This document shows, piece after piece, positions 1 to 8,240 of a stretch of DNA of 38,714 nucleotides (the first letter of the stretch is position 1; each line of letters opens with the position of its first letter). Made by a program: the position numbers and the translations under genes. The stretch is from assembly GCA_002478685.1 (NCBI GenBank), contig DLPY01000027.1:1-38714 (forward strand), in the 5' to 3' direction. This DNA comes from Flavobacteriaceae bacterium UBA7446. Lineage in GTDB: Bacteria; Bacteroidota; Bacteroidia; Flavobacteriales; Flavobacteriaceae. The notes beneath the pieces were generated by a model. It was not told where the DNA came from and did not search any database. It saw only the letters and a program-made list of their open reading frames with translations.

Positions 1-109
1 ACATGTTTTAATTCTAAGCAAAGATTCTCGTGCAAATATAGGGTCTTAAATGAGTTTTAAAAATAGCGGAGTATCAAATGTAGGTTAACAATCAAGAAAC
101 ACAAAACAA

Positions 110-139
110 AAAACCCCTTTGCGAAAGCAAAAGGGTTTT
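110..139 (-). terminator. Intrinsic terminator of tRNA-Phe
   Basis: On the minus strand, just after the tRNA, a 13-bp stem (127-139 with 110-122, one G-T wobble) closes a four-base loop at 123-126. It is followed by a T-rich tract reading leftward. This is a standard Rho-independent terminator, ending the tRNA-Phe transcript. Confidence 0.85.
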
Positions 140-140
140 G

Positions 141-213
141 TGGTACCTCCAGGAATCGAACCAGGGACACAAGGATTTTCAGTCCTTTGCTCTACCAACT
201 GAGCTAAGGTACC
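141..213 (-). tRNA. tRNA-Phe (anticodon GAA)
   Basis: Read on the minus strand this is a complete 73-nt tRNA. The acceptor stem is GGTACCT paired with AGGTACC, followed by discriminator A. The D arm is GCTC/GAGC, the anticodon stem is AAGGA/TCCTT around loop CTGAAAA, and the T arm is CCTGG/CCTGG around TTCGATT. The GAA anticodon reads Phe codons. No 3' CCA is encoded, so it must be added after transcription. It has its own promoter (231-260) and terminator (110-139), so it is a single-gene transcript divergent from coaX. Confidence 0.97.
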
Positions 214-230
214 CTACAAAAATGCAAGCA

Positions 231-260
231 CAAATATACTTCCTTTCCTATAATTCACAA
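231..260 (-). promoter_or_regulatory. Bacteroidota-type promoter of tRNA-Phe
   Basis: On the minus strand TTG (260-258) and TATATTTG (238-231) are separated by exactly 19 bp. This matches the -33/-7 form TTG-N19-TAnnTTTG used by the primary sigma factor of Bacteroidota. The start site is predicted near 225, about a dozen bases before the tRNA 5' end. Confidence 0.75.
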
Positions 261-292
261 GGCTTTAAAAAAAACTTCTACTTTAGCGGTCA

Positions 293-1036
293 ATGAAAAA
301 AAGCATCCATTTAGTATTAGATGTTGGCAATACGGCCATCAAATATGGGCATTTTGAAAATGGAATATTAAAAAAATCAGGTGTTTGTACTGATTGGACG
401 GAACTGCAATGGAACACATTTTATCAATCACATCCATTCTCATCCGTTTTGGTGGGCTCTGTGGGCGCCAGAACAAAGCGGTTGATTGCCAAATTGCCAA
501 AATCTTGTGACCTTCATTTTATAGATGATGTAACCAAATACCCATTCACATCGGATTATAATAATATTCAAAACTTGGGAGTAGATCGGAGAGCCGCATT
601 GGCAGGAGCACTAAAAACACATCCAAGAACAGCTGTACTAATTATTGATTCAGGAAGTTGCATTACCTATGATTTTATGGATGAAAATGCGCACCATAAA
701 GGCGGTGCAATTTCACCTGGAAGGGCAATGCGCTACCACGCAATGCATTTGTTTACCGATAAATTACCACTTTTAAACCCTCCAGAAGAAAACCCTTTAA
801 TTGGAACGGACACCAAATCTAGCATGGAATTGGGTGTTGAATTAGGAATTATTGCTGAAATTGAGGCGCAGATTGCTGTATTTGCTCATGAGTATGGAAA
901 CTTTACCATAATTTTAACAGGTGGTGACGCCAAATTCTTGAATAAAAAGATAAAAAATACCATATTTGTGGCTTCAGATTTGACCCATGTAGGTCTGTAC
1001 CATCTACTGATGTTTAATACATTTCATGAAAAGTAA
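293..1036 (+). CDS. coaX: Type III pantothenate kinase
   Basis: This enzyme phosphorylates pantothenate in the cytoplasm, the first step of coenzyme A synthesis. The 247-residue protein has the type III kinase marks of the ASKHA fold: DVGNT at residues 10-14 (phosphate loop), GVDR at 96-99, and IIDSGSCITYDF around 117-128 with the second acidic site. A GGAISPG segment follows. Length is normal for the family. The last 11 bases overlap the next gene, so the two are probably translated from one message. No strong promoter is visible in the short gap after the divergent tRNA promoter; TACTTTAG just upstream is a one-mismatch -7 box. Identity is secure from the motif set. Confidence 0.93.
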   Translation: MKKSIHLVLDVGNTAIKYGHFENGILKKSGVCTDWTELQWNTFYQSHPFSSVLVGSVGARTKRLIAKLPKSCDLHFIDDVTKYPFTSDYNNIQNLGVDRRAALAGALKTHPRTAVLIIDSGSCITYDFMDENAHHKGGAISPGRAMRYHAMHLFTDKLPLLNPPEENPLIGTDTKSSMELGVELGIIAEIEAQIAVFAHEYGNFTIILTGGDAKFLNKKIKNTIFVASDLTHVGLYHLLMFNTFHEK

Positions 1037-2270
1037 TTTTCTAAATTATATTCTAGTAATACTAAGTTCGTTTGCGTTTTCTCAAAATGCAACTTTATCT
1101 CCCTATTCGTATTATGGAACTGGACAGCCTATATCTACACGAACTGCAGAAAATAATGCCATGGGTGGCGTTACTGTCTATGCGGATAGCATACAATTTA
1201 GTTTAGATAACCCTGCCACTTTGGGTAAACTCAGGTTTGTACAATATCGTTTGGGAGCTAATTATAAATCAGTTTTACAACAATCTTCCTCCAATTCAGC
1301 ATCTACCACAACAACATCATTAAACTATTTAGCGCTAAGTGTGCCCACCAAACATTTTGCTTTCAGTTTTGGGCTTAAGCCCAAAACTGCTGTTGGGTAT
1401 AGAACTAAAACAACGCGAACAGAAAACGATGCAGAATATCAAAGTTTATATGATGGCAAAGGAGGTATTAATAGTACCTTTTTAGGCTTTGCCTTCAATC
1501 CTATTGATGGACTAAGTTTGGGTGTTAGTGCTTTCTACAATTTTGGATACAATGAAAAAACAGCAACACAAAGAATAACAGGAGTACAAAACGACACGCA
1601 AGTTTTTACGCGTTCTGAATTAAGTGGGATTCATTATTTATTCGGAATGCATTACAACCGAAGTATTTTTTCGGATTATATGATACAACTTTCAGCGATT
1701 TACACTCCTAAGGCTTCTATCGAAAGTAAAAATTCAAAAATAATTTCGGCCTTATCTGCTGAGGGAACTGTTGCACTGCAACAAAATATTAATTTGGGGA
1801 ATTTGGCAACAACCACAAACAAGTTTGCAGCTGAAACTACCCTTGGTTTTGGTTTTGGAAAGCCGCAAAACTGGTTCGTTGGAGTCACGTATTTAAATGC
1901 AGCAGGTGGTATATCGCACCCTTTTGAAAGCAATTCTAATGCAAATTTTGTTTCTCCCTCGAGATTTTCAGTAGGTGGATTCTATATTCCAAAACACAAC
2001 TCCTTTATAAACTATCTAAGCCGTATGGTATATCGCGTTGGTGCTCGATGGGAACATACAGGGTTGGAAGTGAAAAGTCAAGCGGTCAAAGACTTTGGTA
2101 TAACCTTTGGGATTGGATTACCTATGAATGTGTTGTCTAAAGTAAATATTGGCGTAGAAATAGGTCAAATGGGAACGACAGATGCTGGTTTGATTAATGA
2201 AAACTACACAAACATCATGCTGGGTTTCTCTCTTAGCGATGTTTGGTTTATTAAAAGAAAATACGATTAA
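1026..2270 (+). CDS. Predicted outer-membrane beta-barrel protein
   Basis: The 414-residue protein has an N-terminal signal peptide, with a hydrophobic run to about residue 18 and likely cleavage near FAFSQ. Alternating aromatic/glycine strands typical of a barrel follow. The early segment SPYSYYGTGQ and the AMGGVTVYAD stretch recall the FadL/OmpP1-like and PorV-like proteins common in Bacteroidota. It starts 11 bases inside coaX and is followed at 10 bases by a secreted TPR protein, so all three share a message. The transported substrate cannot be read from the sequence. The start is fixed by the signal peptide; an alternative would be a purely structural barrel. Confidence 0.7.
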   Translation: MKSNFLNYILVILSSFAFSQNATLSPYSYYGTGQPISTRTAENNAMGGVTVYADSIQFSLDNPATLGKLRFVQYRLGANYKSVLQQSSSNSASTTTTSLNYLALSVPTKHFAFSFGLKPKTAVGYRTKTTRTENDAEYQSLYDGKGGINSTFLGFAFNPIDGLSLGVSAFYNFGYNEKTATQRITGVQNDTQVFTRSELSGIHYLFGMHYNRSIFSDYMIQLSAIYTPKASIESKNSKIISALSAEGTVALQQNINLGNLATTTNKFAAETTLGFGFGKPQNWFVGVTYLNAAGGISHPFESNSNANFVSPSRFSVGGFYIPKHNSFINYLSRMVYRVGARWEHTGLEVKSQAVKDFGITFGIGLPMNVLSKVNIGVEIGQMGTTDAGLINENYTNIMLGFSLSDVWFIKRKYD

Positions 2271-2279
2271 AGAAGAATT

Positions 2280-3656
2280 ATGAGAAATACCCTACTTTTT
2301 TTGATGTTAAGCTTTGGCGTAGGAGCCATTGCACAAGGAGATAAAGGTTCATGCCCTGGGAACTTATCTATTTTTGCAGAGTTTGCAAAAGTGAAAAACT
2401 ACGCTTCGGCATATCAGCCTTGGAAAGAAGTGCGTGATGTTTGTCCAGAACTCAATGTAGCAACGTTTAAGTATGGCGAGCGCATTTTAGTACATAAAAT
2501 TAAAAATGCTTCAGACAATAAAACTGCATATGTCCAAGAACTCATGGCACTTTATGATGACTGGATTACCTATTTCCCAACCACAAAAAGAGGAAAAAGT
2601 GAAGTAGGAAAAATCCTTTCCTCTAAAGCTCAAGCGATGATTGATTACAAATCAGGAACAACAAAAGAAGCCTATGATATTTTCAATCAGGCTTTTGCAC
2701 AAGACGCAGCAAGCTTCACTAGTCCTAAGAGTTTGTATACATTCTTTAATACAGTCTTTAATTTGTATAAAGAGGGCAGTTTAAATACGGAGGAACTTTT
2801 TAATAAATACGAAGAAATTTCAGAAAAGTTTGAATTGGAACAAACCAATTTGGCACGCAAATTGGATGTGGTATTAAAGAAAGAAGATGCCGGGGAACCG
2901 GTCACTTCAAGAGAACAACGCAACAAGCGTGTATATGAAACCAATGTATTGGCCTTTTCAACATATGCCAATAATCTTGATGCGATGATTTCCAAAGAAT
3001 CAAGCTGTGAGAATTTGATTCCGCTATACCGCAAAAACTTTGAAGCAAACAAAACCAATAGTGTTTGGTTAAACCGCGCAGCCAGTAGAATGGATGCCAA
3101 AGAATGCTCGGATGACCCTCTTTTTGTGGAGCTTGTAGAGGCACTTCATGGCATTAATCCTTCTGCAAATTCTGCATATTATTTAGGATTGCTTAAGGAT
3201 AAAGCTGGCGATAGTGAAGGGGCATTAGCCTATTACGAAGAGTCTTTAACCTTAGAGCATGACCAATATCGCAAAGCAGCAATTTTGTATAAAATTGCAG
3301 TAAAGTTTAAGACAAGAGGATTAAAGAGTAAAGCGCGCTCCTATGCTAGAAGAGCGTTGGCAAATCAGCCCTCTATGGGGAAAGCCTATATGCTTATTGC
3401 AAATTTGTATGCAGCTAGTGCGAACAATTGCGGAAACACTCAATTTGAAAAACGTGCGGTATATTGGTTGGCAGCAAAAACAGCTCGTCGGGCAGCTAAA
3501 GTGGATTCAGGAGTAAAGAAAACAGCGCTAAAAATGGCAGCAAGCTACGAGGGGAGAGCGCCAAGTAAAACTGACATTTTCACTGAAGGTAATGCGGGTC
3601 AAACCATCCGTTTTTCGTGTTGGATAAATGATAGTGTAACCGTACCTCAGTTGTAA
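2280..3656 (+). CDS. Secreted TPR-repeat protein
   Basis: This 458-residue protein starts with a signal peptide (LFLMLSFGVGAIAQG, cleavage near residue 19) and is otherwise helical. TPR-like helix pairs are readable from about residue 290, for example SAYYLGLLKDKAGDSEGALAYYEE, then AAILYKIAVKFKTRG and GKAYMLIANLYA. TPR repeats mediate protein-protein contact, here in the periplasm. The gene lies between a barrel protein and lptC and ends one base before the lptC start, so a role in outer-membrane assembly is plausible but inferred. No catalytic motif is seen. Confidence 0.75.
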   Translation: MRNTLLFLMLSFGVGAIAQGDKGSCPGNLSIFAEFAKVKNYASAYQPWKEVRDVCPELNVATFKYGERILVHKIKNASDNKTAYVQELMALYDDWITYFPTTKRGKSEVGKILSSKAQAMIDYKSGTTKEAYDIFNQAFAQDAASFTSPKSLYTFFNTVFNLYKEGSLNTEELFNKYEEISEKFELEQTNLARKLDVVLKKEDAGEPVTSREQRNKRVYETNVLAFSTYANNLDAMISKESSCENLIPLYRKNFEANKTNSVWLNRAASRMDAKECSDDPLFVELVEALHGINPSANSAYYLGLLKDKAGDSEGALAYYEESLTLEHDQYRKAAILYKIAVKFKTRGLKSKARSYARRALANQPSMGKAYMLIANLYAASANNCGNTQFEKRAVYWLAAKTARRAAKVDSGVKKTALKMAASYEGRAPSKTDIFTEGNAGQTIRFSCWINDSVTVPQL

Positions 3657-3657
3657 C

Positions 3658-4212
3658 ATGCGACACCACAGGTTGTTAAAAATATATTTTTTTACATTAT
3701 TAGTGTTTGCCATATATTCATGTAAGAATAATTTTGAACAAGTAAAGCAGCTCAATCAATTTGATGCGCTTCCCGTTGGTCAGGCAGACACCATTCGTGT
3801 AGTATATACCGACTCAGCGCAAACTGTAGCCATTCTCAAAGCTCCTAAAAATATTGATTATACGAATCAACCGTTCCCATATTCTGAGTTCCCAAAGGGT
3901 GTTGATGTTGTGTTTTATGATGAAAACAATAAGGAAACCTTTGTGAAAGCCGATTACGGGATTCTATATAATCGCACTAATATGGTGGATTTGAGTGGTA
4001 ATGTAAGCATTACAACTCCAGAAGGAGCTAACTTGCGCACTTCTCAGCTCTATTGGGATATTGATCGAGAGTGGGTTTTTACTGAAGAAAACTTTACCTT
4101 TAAAAACAAAGATTACGACATTGCGGCTCGAATATTAGATGCCAGCAGGTCATTCAATAAAATAACAACAGGACCACTTGTTGGAAGTGTTTCCGTAGAA
4201 GAAGAACTATGA
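3658..4212 (+). CDS. lptC: LptC-like LPS export lipoprotein
   Basis: LptC is the periplasmic, inner-membrane-linked component that passes lipopolysaccharide from the LptB2FG extractor to LptA. The 184-residue product begins with a lipoprotein signal whose lipobox ends IYSC, with lipidated Cys22. A beta-jellyroll-like repeat follows: DVVFYDENNKETFVKADYG, NMVDLSGNVSITTPEGANLRTSQLYWD and FTFKNKDYDIAAR. The phrase pattern of strand, GNV and L-x-T/S-x-x-L-x-W-D is typical of the LptC/OstA superfamily. E. coli LptC is anchored by a helix, whereas Bacteroidota forms are commonly lipoproteins. It overlaps the next ORF by four bases (ATGA). Confidence 0.85.
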   Translation: MRHHRLLKIYFFTLLVFAIYSCKNNFEQVKQLNQFDALPVGQADTIRVVYTDSAQTVAILKAPKNIDYTNQPFPYSEFPKGVDVVFYDENNKETFVKADYGILYNRTNMVDLSGNVSITTPEGANLRTSQLYWDIDREWVFTEENFTFKNKDYDIAARILDASRSFNKITTGPLVGSVSVEEEL

Positions 4213-4403
4213 TTAAATTTTACCGTATTTCCGAAATTATATACCTCGCTTTTGGCGGGCTATTTCTATTCAGAGCATTTTATTATTATGGTGCTACAGA
4301 GTCTAGAACTACACTTGATATTACCATTGCAGCAGTTGCCTTTTTGATGTTTTATATACGCAGGCGTTACCGTAAAAAATTAGAAAAGCGTAAGCAACAC
4401 TAA
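4209..4403 (+). CDS. Small two-helix membrane protein
   Basis: A 64-residue protein with hydrophobic segments around residues 10-28 and 35-50 and a very basic tail (RRRYRKKLEKRKQH), so probably an inner-membrane protein with its C-terminus in the cytoplasm. Its start overlaps the lptC stop (ATGA) and the next gene begins three bases after its stop, indicating translational coupling. No known function is recognised. Its fixed place between lptC and the CNNM/CBS gene suggests an envelope role. Confidence 0.7.
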   Translation: MIKFYRISEIIYLAFGGLFLFRAFYYYGATESRTTLDITIAAVAFLMFYIRRRYRKKLEKRKQH

Positions 4404-4406
4404 GGC

Positions 4407-5669
4407 ATGTCTATTGAGATAGCGGTTTTGTTCATTAGCCTTTTGTTTTCGGCTTTTTTCTCTGGAATGGAGATTGCTTTTGTGTCTTCTAACAAAATCC
4501 GACTTGAAATTCAAAAAACTCAGAAAAAAGGTTATGGTACACTATTAAAATTTATTACTAAAAGTCCTTCACGATTTATTGTGTCAATGCTTGTAGGCAA
4601 TAATATTGCGCTTGTGGTGTATGGAATTTTTGCCGGTGACCTCATTGTACGTCAATTGTTTCCAAGTTATGCTAGTTTTTCATCGCTGCCGCTACATATA
4701 ATTTTCTATCAAACCCTTATCTCTACCGCAATTATTTTAATCACTGCAGAGTTTTTACCTAAAGTTTTTTTTCAGATTTATGCAAACCGATTTTTAAGCC
4801 TTTTTGCATTACCCGCTTTTGTTTTTTATCTGTTGATGAAACCCTTCAGTTGGGCTATTCTTCGCTTTTCAGATAGCGTACTCTTCCGTTATTTTAACGT
4901 CCCTAAACACGAAGAATCGATAGCTTTTAGTAAGGTAGAATTGGGCGATTTTATTTTGGAACATATCGAAACAGCAAGCCAAGAACAGCATGATGCTGAA
5001 TTGAAATTGTTCCATAATGCTTTATTGTTTACCAACCTAAAAGTCCGAGAGGTTATGGTGCCTCGAGCCGAAATGGTAGCTGTAGACAGGTACGAAAAAC
5101 CTTCAGAATTGGTCAAAATATTTTCCTCTACTGGATTTTCTAAAATTTTGATCTACGCACAAGGCATGGATAATATAATTGGCTACATTCATGCTTTTGA
5201 TATGTTTAAAAATCCCAAATCGTTACATGCCATTATCAAGGCAGTGGAGTGGGTCCCTGAAACGATGCGAATTCAAGATGTATTCAATTTACTGATCAAA
5301 AAAAGACGCAGTATCGCTGTGGTTTTGGACGAATATGGCGGCACGGCAGGTATGTTAACATTAGAAGATATTATTGAAGAATTATTTGGTGAAATTGAAG
5401 ACGAACACGATACTGTGTCAAATGTAGCAATTATGCATGATGACGGTTCGTATACCTTTTCAGCGCGTTTTGAAATCGATGAAATTAACACTGGCTACTC
5501 GCTACAACTTCCAATATCAGATTCTTACGAAACACTTGGAGGACTTATTGTGCATCACACCGCTGATATACCACAAGAAGGAGAACGTGTCATTATAGAA
5601 GGTTTTACCTTTGAAATGTTAGAAGTATCCAACACCAAAGTGGATTTGGTAAGAGTCTATGTTAATTAG
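4407..5669 (+). CDS. CNNM/CBS-domain membrane protein (HlyC/CorC family)
   Basis: The 420-residue product has the family's three parts. An N-terminal CNNM membrane domain covers about residues 1-190, opening MSIEIAVLFISLLFSAFFSGMEIAF with the SGxE-A motif. A CBS pair covers about 205-330, including VREVMVPRAEMV and AVVLDEYGGTAGMLTLEDIIEELFGEI. A C-terminal CorC/HlyC domain covers about 345-420. Relatives are linked to magnesium or cobalt efflux, and a paralogue in gliding Bacteroidota is GldE. This copy lies beside lptC and a foldase rather than gliding genes, so it is more safely called a CorC-type transporter. The older label hemolysin is misleading. Confidence 0.85.
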   Translation: MSIEIAVLFISLLFSAFFSGMEIAFVSSNKIRLEIQKTQKKGYGTLLKFITKSPSRFIVSMLVGNNIALVVYGIFAGDLIVRQLFPSYASFSSLPLHIIFYQTLISTAIILITAEFLPKVFFQIYANRFLSLFALPAFVFYLLMKPFSWAILRFSDSVLFRYFNVPKHEESIAFSKVELGDFILEHIETASQEQHDAELKLFHNALLFTNLKVREVMVPRAEMVAVDRYEKPSELVKIFSSTGFSKILIYAQGMDNIIGYIHAFDMFKNPKSLHAIIKAVEWVPETMRIQDVFNLLIKKRRSIAVVLDEYGGTAGMLTLEDIIEELFGEIEDEHDTVSNVAIMHDDGSYTFSARFEIDEINTGYSLQLPISDSYETLGGLIVHHTADIPQEGERVIIEGFTFEMLEVSNTKVDLVRVYVN

Positions 5670-5726
5670 CGTTTTAAATTCTTCTTTTTAATTGTATTTT
5701 CGCATCCAGTCTAAAATTTTTTAACC

Positions 5727-7835
5727 ATGGCCATTTTAGGTAAAATCAGAGAACGTTCTATCTTTTTAATATTCATTATAGGAATGGCGCTTTTAGCGTT
5801 TGTTTTCACAGGAGTTTTTGATGGAAATTCTTCATCAAGTCAAGAACCTGTTTTAGTAGTTGGCGATGAAGAGGTTGGCATTGATGAATTCAGTCGCCAG
5901 GTTGATTTTGCCGAGCGTAGCTACCGCATGTCTACCATGCAAGCTGTAAATTTCGCCTATGAACAATCAACCAATGCAAAAGCATATGAGCAAATATTTG
6001 ATGTGTTAGGCTTAAGAGTTGGTAAAAGCCACATTGAACAATTCTTAAAAAACGACCCAAATTTTTCTACCGACCCACAATTTCAGGGAGAAGATGGCAC
6101 ATTTGACCCTGAACGATTTACAGATTTTATTTTAGACTTAAGTCAAAATAACCCGCAAGGGTTTGAACGATGGAAGGCGCAAGAAGAATCAATAATCAAT
6201 AATCTTCGTGTAGAGCAATACATAAATATGGTATCAGCTGGGCTTAATGTGACGACTTTTGAAGCAAAGCAAAGCTATACTTTACAAAACGACCTTGTTG
6301 ATTTGGACTATGTGCGTATACCTTATACTGTAATACCGGACAGTATTATTGCCGTTTCAACCAAAGATATTGCGAATTATATTGCAGAAAACGCCGATAC
6401 TTATGAACGTGAAGAAGCAAGAGATTTGCGTTATGTACAATTTGCAGAGGTTCCCACGCCAGAAGATAAGTTGCTTATTGAAAATGAATTACGTAAGCTA
6501 CTTAACACTCGTGTCGAGTTTAACGAAGTGTCAAAACAAGATGAAACCTTCCCTTCCTTTGCTGATGTTCCTGCAGATGCGTTGGCAGCTTTTGTTGGTG
6601 AAAATTCAGATGTTCCGTTTCAAGACAATTATGTTACAGCATCAGAACTCTCAGGGAATTATGCCAACACGCTGTTTAACCTTCCATTAGGTGAAGTTTT
6701 TGGACCTTACGAAGACAACGGCTACACAAACATCTCACGTATAGTTGCTCGCAACAAAGGTGGAAAAGCTAAAGCACGTCATATTCTTATTGCATACAAT
6801 GGTGCGTCTCGAGCGGCAGAAACAGTAACCCGTACCAAAGCAGAAGCCAGAAATCTAGCAAACGCGTTGCTCAGAAAAGCAAAAAGAGGCAGTGACTTTG
6901 CCCAATTGGCACGTGACAATTCTGATGGTCCTTCAGCTACAGGAGGTGGGGACTTACCTGAGTTTGTAAGAGAAGAAATGGCGGCACCTTTCAGTGATTT
7001 TGTTTTTGGAAATCGCGTAGGTGCACTTGGTGTAGCAGAAACCGAATTTGGTTTTCATGTGATTGAAATTCAAGAGAAAAAAGATGTCGTAAAACTAGCT
7101 ACAATTTCTAAAAAACTGATTCCTTCCGAGACTACCAGTAATCAAGTTTTTACCAAAGCTACACTGTTTGAACTAGATGTTCAAAAAGGAGATTTTCAAG
7201 AGCTGGCCACACAAAAAAAGTACATTGTTAAAGAAATTAATGATGTTAAAGTATTAGACGAATCTTTGCCTATTTTAGGTCTACAGCGTCAGGTAGTGCG
7301 TTGGGCTTTTGAAGAGGGTCGTCAAGCACTTGACGTTAAGCGATTTACATTATCTACAGGAGGCTACATTATTATTCAAATAGCAAAAGTTAAAGCAGCT
7401 GGACTTCCAGATGCTGAGGAGCTTAAAACAACTGTTTCTTCGTTTGTAATGAAAGAAAAAAAGAAAGCTGCGTTATTAAAGCAAATAGACGACTACGAAA
7501 CACTTGAAGAGGTTGCTGCACAGTTTGGACAAACGATAAGTACCGCTAAGGCAGTAAACCGCTTTACCAGCATGCTAGTAGGGGCATCTAACGAACCAGA
7601 AGTTGTAGGTGCTGCATTTGGTATGGACCTAGACGCTGTTTCAGAACCTTTAGGAGGAAATACAGGCATATATGTGATAAAGCTTAAAGCAAAAACTGAA
7701 GCTGATAGTTTAACTAGATATGCAGGTTATAAAGCTTCAATTCTAAATGCTGCCAAGCAAAACATTGAGATGAATACATCCAATGCTGTCAAAAACACTT
7801 TTAAGTTAACGGACAACCGCAGCCTATATTACTAA
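5727..7835 (+). CDS. PpiD/SurA-type peptidyl-prolyl isomerase
   Basis: A membrane-anchored periplasmic foldase of 702 residues. A single transmembrane helix (about 12-30, FLIFIIGMALLAFVFTGVF) is followed by a SurA-N-like chaperone region (about 40-190). A parvulin domain lies near 348-450, reading KARHILIAYNG, then RGSDFAQLARDNSDGPSATGGGDLPEF and FGFHVIEIQEKKD. A second, degenerate parvulin-like region and a long C-terminal arm follow. This order matches PpiD, which helps newly exported proteins fold at the Sec exit. It follows the CNNM/CBS gene by 57 bases. A weak -7-like TATTTTCG precedes it, so it may also have its own promoter. Confidence 0.88.
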   Translation: MAILGKIRERSIFLIFIIGMALLAFVFTGVFDGNSSSSQEPVLVVGDEEVGIDEFSRQVDFAERSYRMSTMQAVNFAYEQSTNAKAYEQIFDVLGLRVGKSHIEQFLKNDPNFSTDPQFQGEDGTFDPERFTDFILDLSQNNPQGFERWKAQEESIINNLRVEQYINMVSAGLNVTTFEAKQSYTLQNDLVDLDYVRIPYTVIPDSIIAVSTKDIANYIAENADTYEREEARDLRYVQFAEVPTPEDKLLIENELRKLLNTRVEFNEVSKQDETFPSFADVPADALAAFVGENSDVPFQDNYVTASELSGNYANTLFNLPLGEVFGPYEDNGYTNISRIVARNKGGKAKARHILIAYNGASRAAETVTRTKAEARNLANALLRKAKRGSDFAQLARDNSDGPSATGGGDLPEFVREEMAAPFSDFVFGNRVGALGVAETEFGFHVIEIQEKKDVVKLATISKKLIPSETTSNQVFTKATLFELDVQKGDFQELATQKKYIVKEINDVKVLDESLPILGLQRQVVRWAFEEGRQALDVKRFTLSTGGYIIIQIAKVKAAGLPDAEELKTTVSSFVMKEKKKAALLKQIDDYETLEEVAAQFGQTISTAKAVNRFTSMLVGASNEPEVVGAAFGMDLDAVSEPLGGNTGIYVIKLKAKTEADSLTRYAGYKASILNAAKQNIEMNTSNAVKNTFKLTDNRSLYY

Positions 7836-8083
7836 AAAACCCACATCATGTAGGGTTATTCCTACAATAAGAAATGCTAGCTTTTTGGACATGTTTAACA
7901 GCTGAAAACGTTATTTCGCCCGTTTTAAGATTCATTCAACCCATTAAATCTTAAAAACTTCCGTTTATTACACAAATTAGCATTGGAAATAAACATAATT
8001 TTTTTAATGTAATTTAACCCTTTTTTCCCCATATATCTTGGTTTTTGTAGCAGAAAACCCTTATTGTTTTATAATTTTGCTAA
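7836..8083. other. Non-coding stretch after the foldase gene
   Basis: No ORF with coding character is seen here. An imperfect hairpin at about 7840-7862 (AACCCACA with TGTAGGGTT, one bulge) may end the foldase transcript, but it lacks a clear T tract. The rest is AT-rich. It runs into the candidate small-RNA promoter at 8045-8079. Confidence 0.4.
8045..8079 (+). promoter_or_regulatory. Putative promoter of the structured RNA
   Basis: TAATTTTG at 8072-8079 fits the Bacteroidota -7 box TAnnTTTG. A TTG at 8045-8047 lies 24 bp upstream, longer than the usual 19 or so, so the -33 match is weaker. The predicted start, about 5-7 bases past the -7 box, falls at 8084-8086, exactly where the closing stem of the RNA fold begins. 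No plus-strand protein gene follows for more than 600 bases. Confidence 0.5.
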
Positions 8084-8229
8084 GTCGTGGTATAAGGTCG
8101 AGAACTTCTCGACCTTAACCTCTTCTTAGTTAAATAGAATGCAAAAAATATTCTACCTAAGCTGGAGGCTAGACAACAATCCACGGTAAAAATTCTTATC
8201 GTGATTTGAAAAGTAACTCACTCCCTTTT
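8084..8229 (+). ncRNA. Candidate structured small RNA (three-way junction)
   Basis: Three helices nest neatly. P1 pairs 8086-8090 (CGTGG) with 8181-8185 (CCACG), extendable by G-T pairs to 8084/8187. P2 is a perfect 12-bp inverted repeat, 8093-8104 (TAAGGTCGAGAA) with 8106-8117, around one base. P3 combines CCTC 8119-8122/GAGG 8165-8168, CTTAG 8125-8129/CTAAG 8157-8161 and TAGAAT 8135-8140/ATTCTA 8150-8155. A weak hairpin (GTGA 8201-8204/TCAC 8218-8221) before a T run at 8225-8229 could end it. A -7 box sits immediately upstream. Rfam lists flavobacterial RNAs (6S-Flavo, Flavo-1), and this could be one of them. I cannot recall their consensus well enough to assign it. A one-base loop is sterically impossible as drawn, so the top one or two P2 pairs must open. 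Confidence 0.5.
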
Positions 8230-8240
8230 TGCTACTAGTT

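Noticed and set aside
33..40. TATATTTG box on the minus strand near the left edge
   Set aside because: A perfect -7 box, but no TTG at the right distance and any gene it serves lies outside the window.
7840..7862. Hairpin after the foldase gene as a terminator
   Set aside because: The stem is bulged and there is no T tract, so it was not listed as a separate terminator.
8093..8117. The 12-bp inverted repeat as a protein operator
   Set aside because: It lies downstream of a -7 box and nests in a larger fold with two other helices, so an RNA element explains more; an operator is not excluded.
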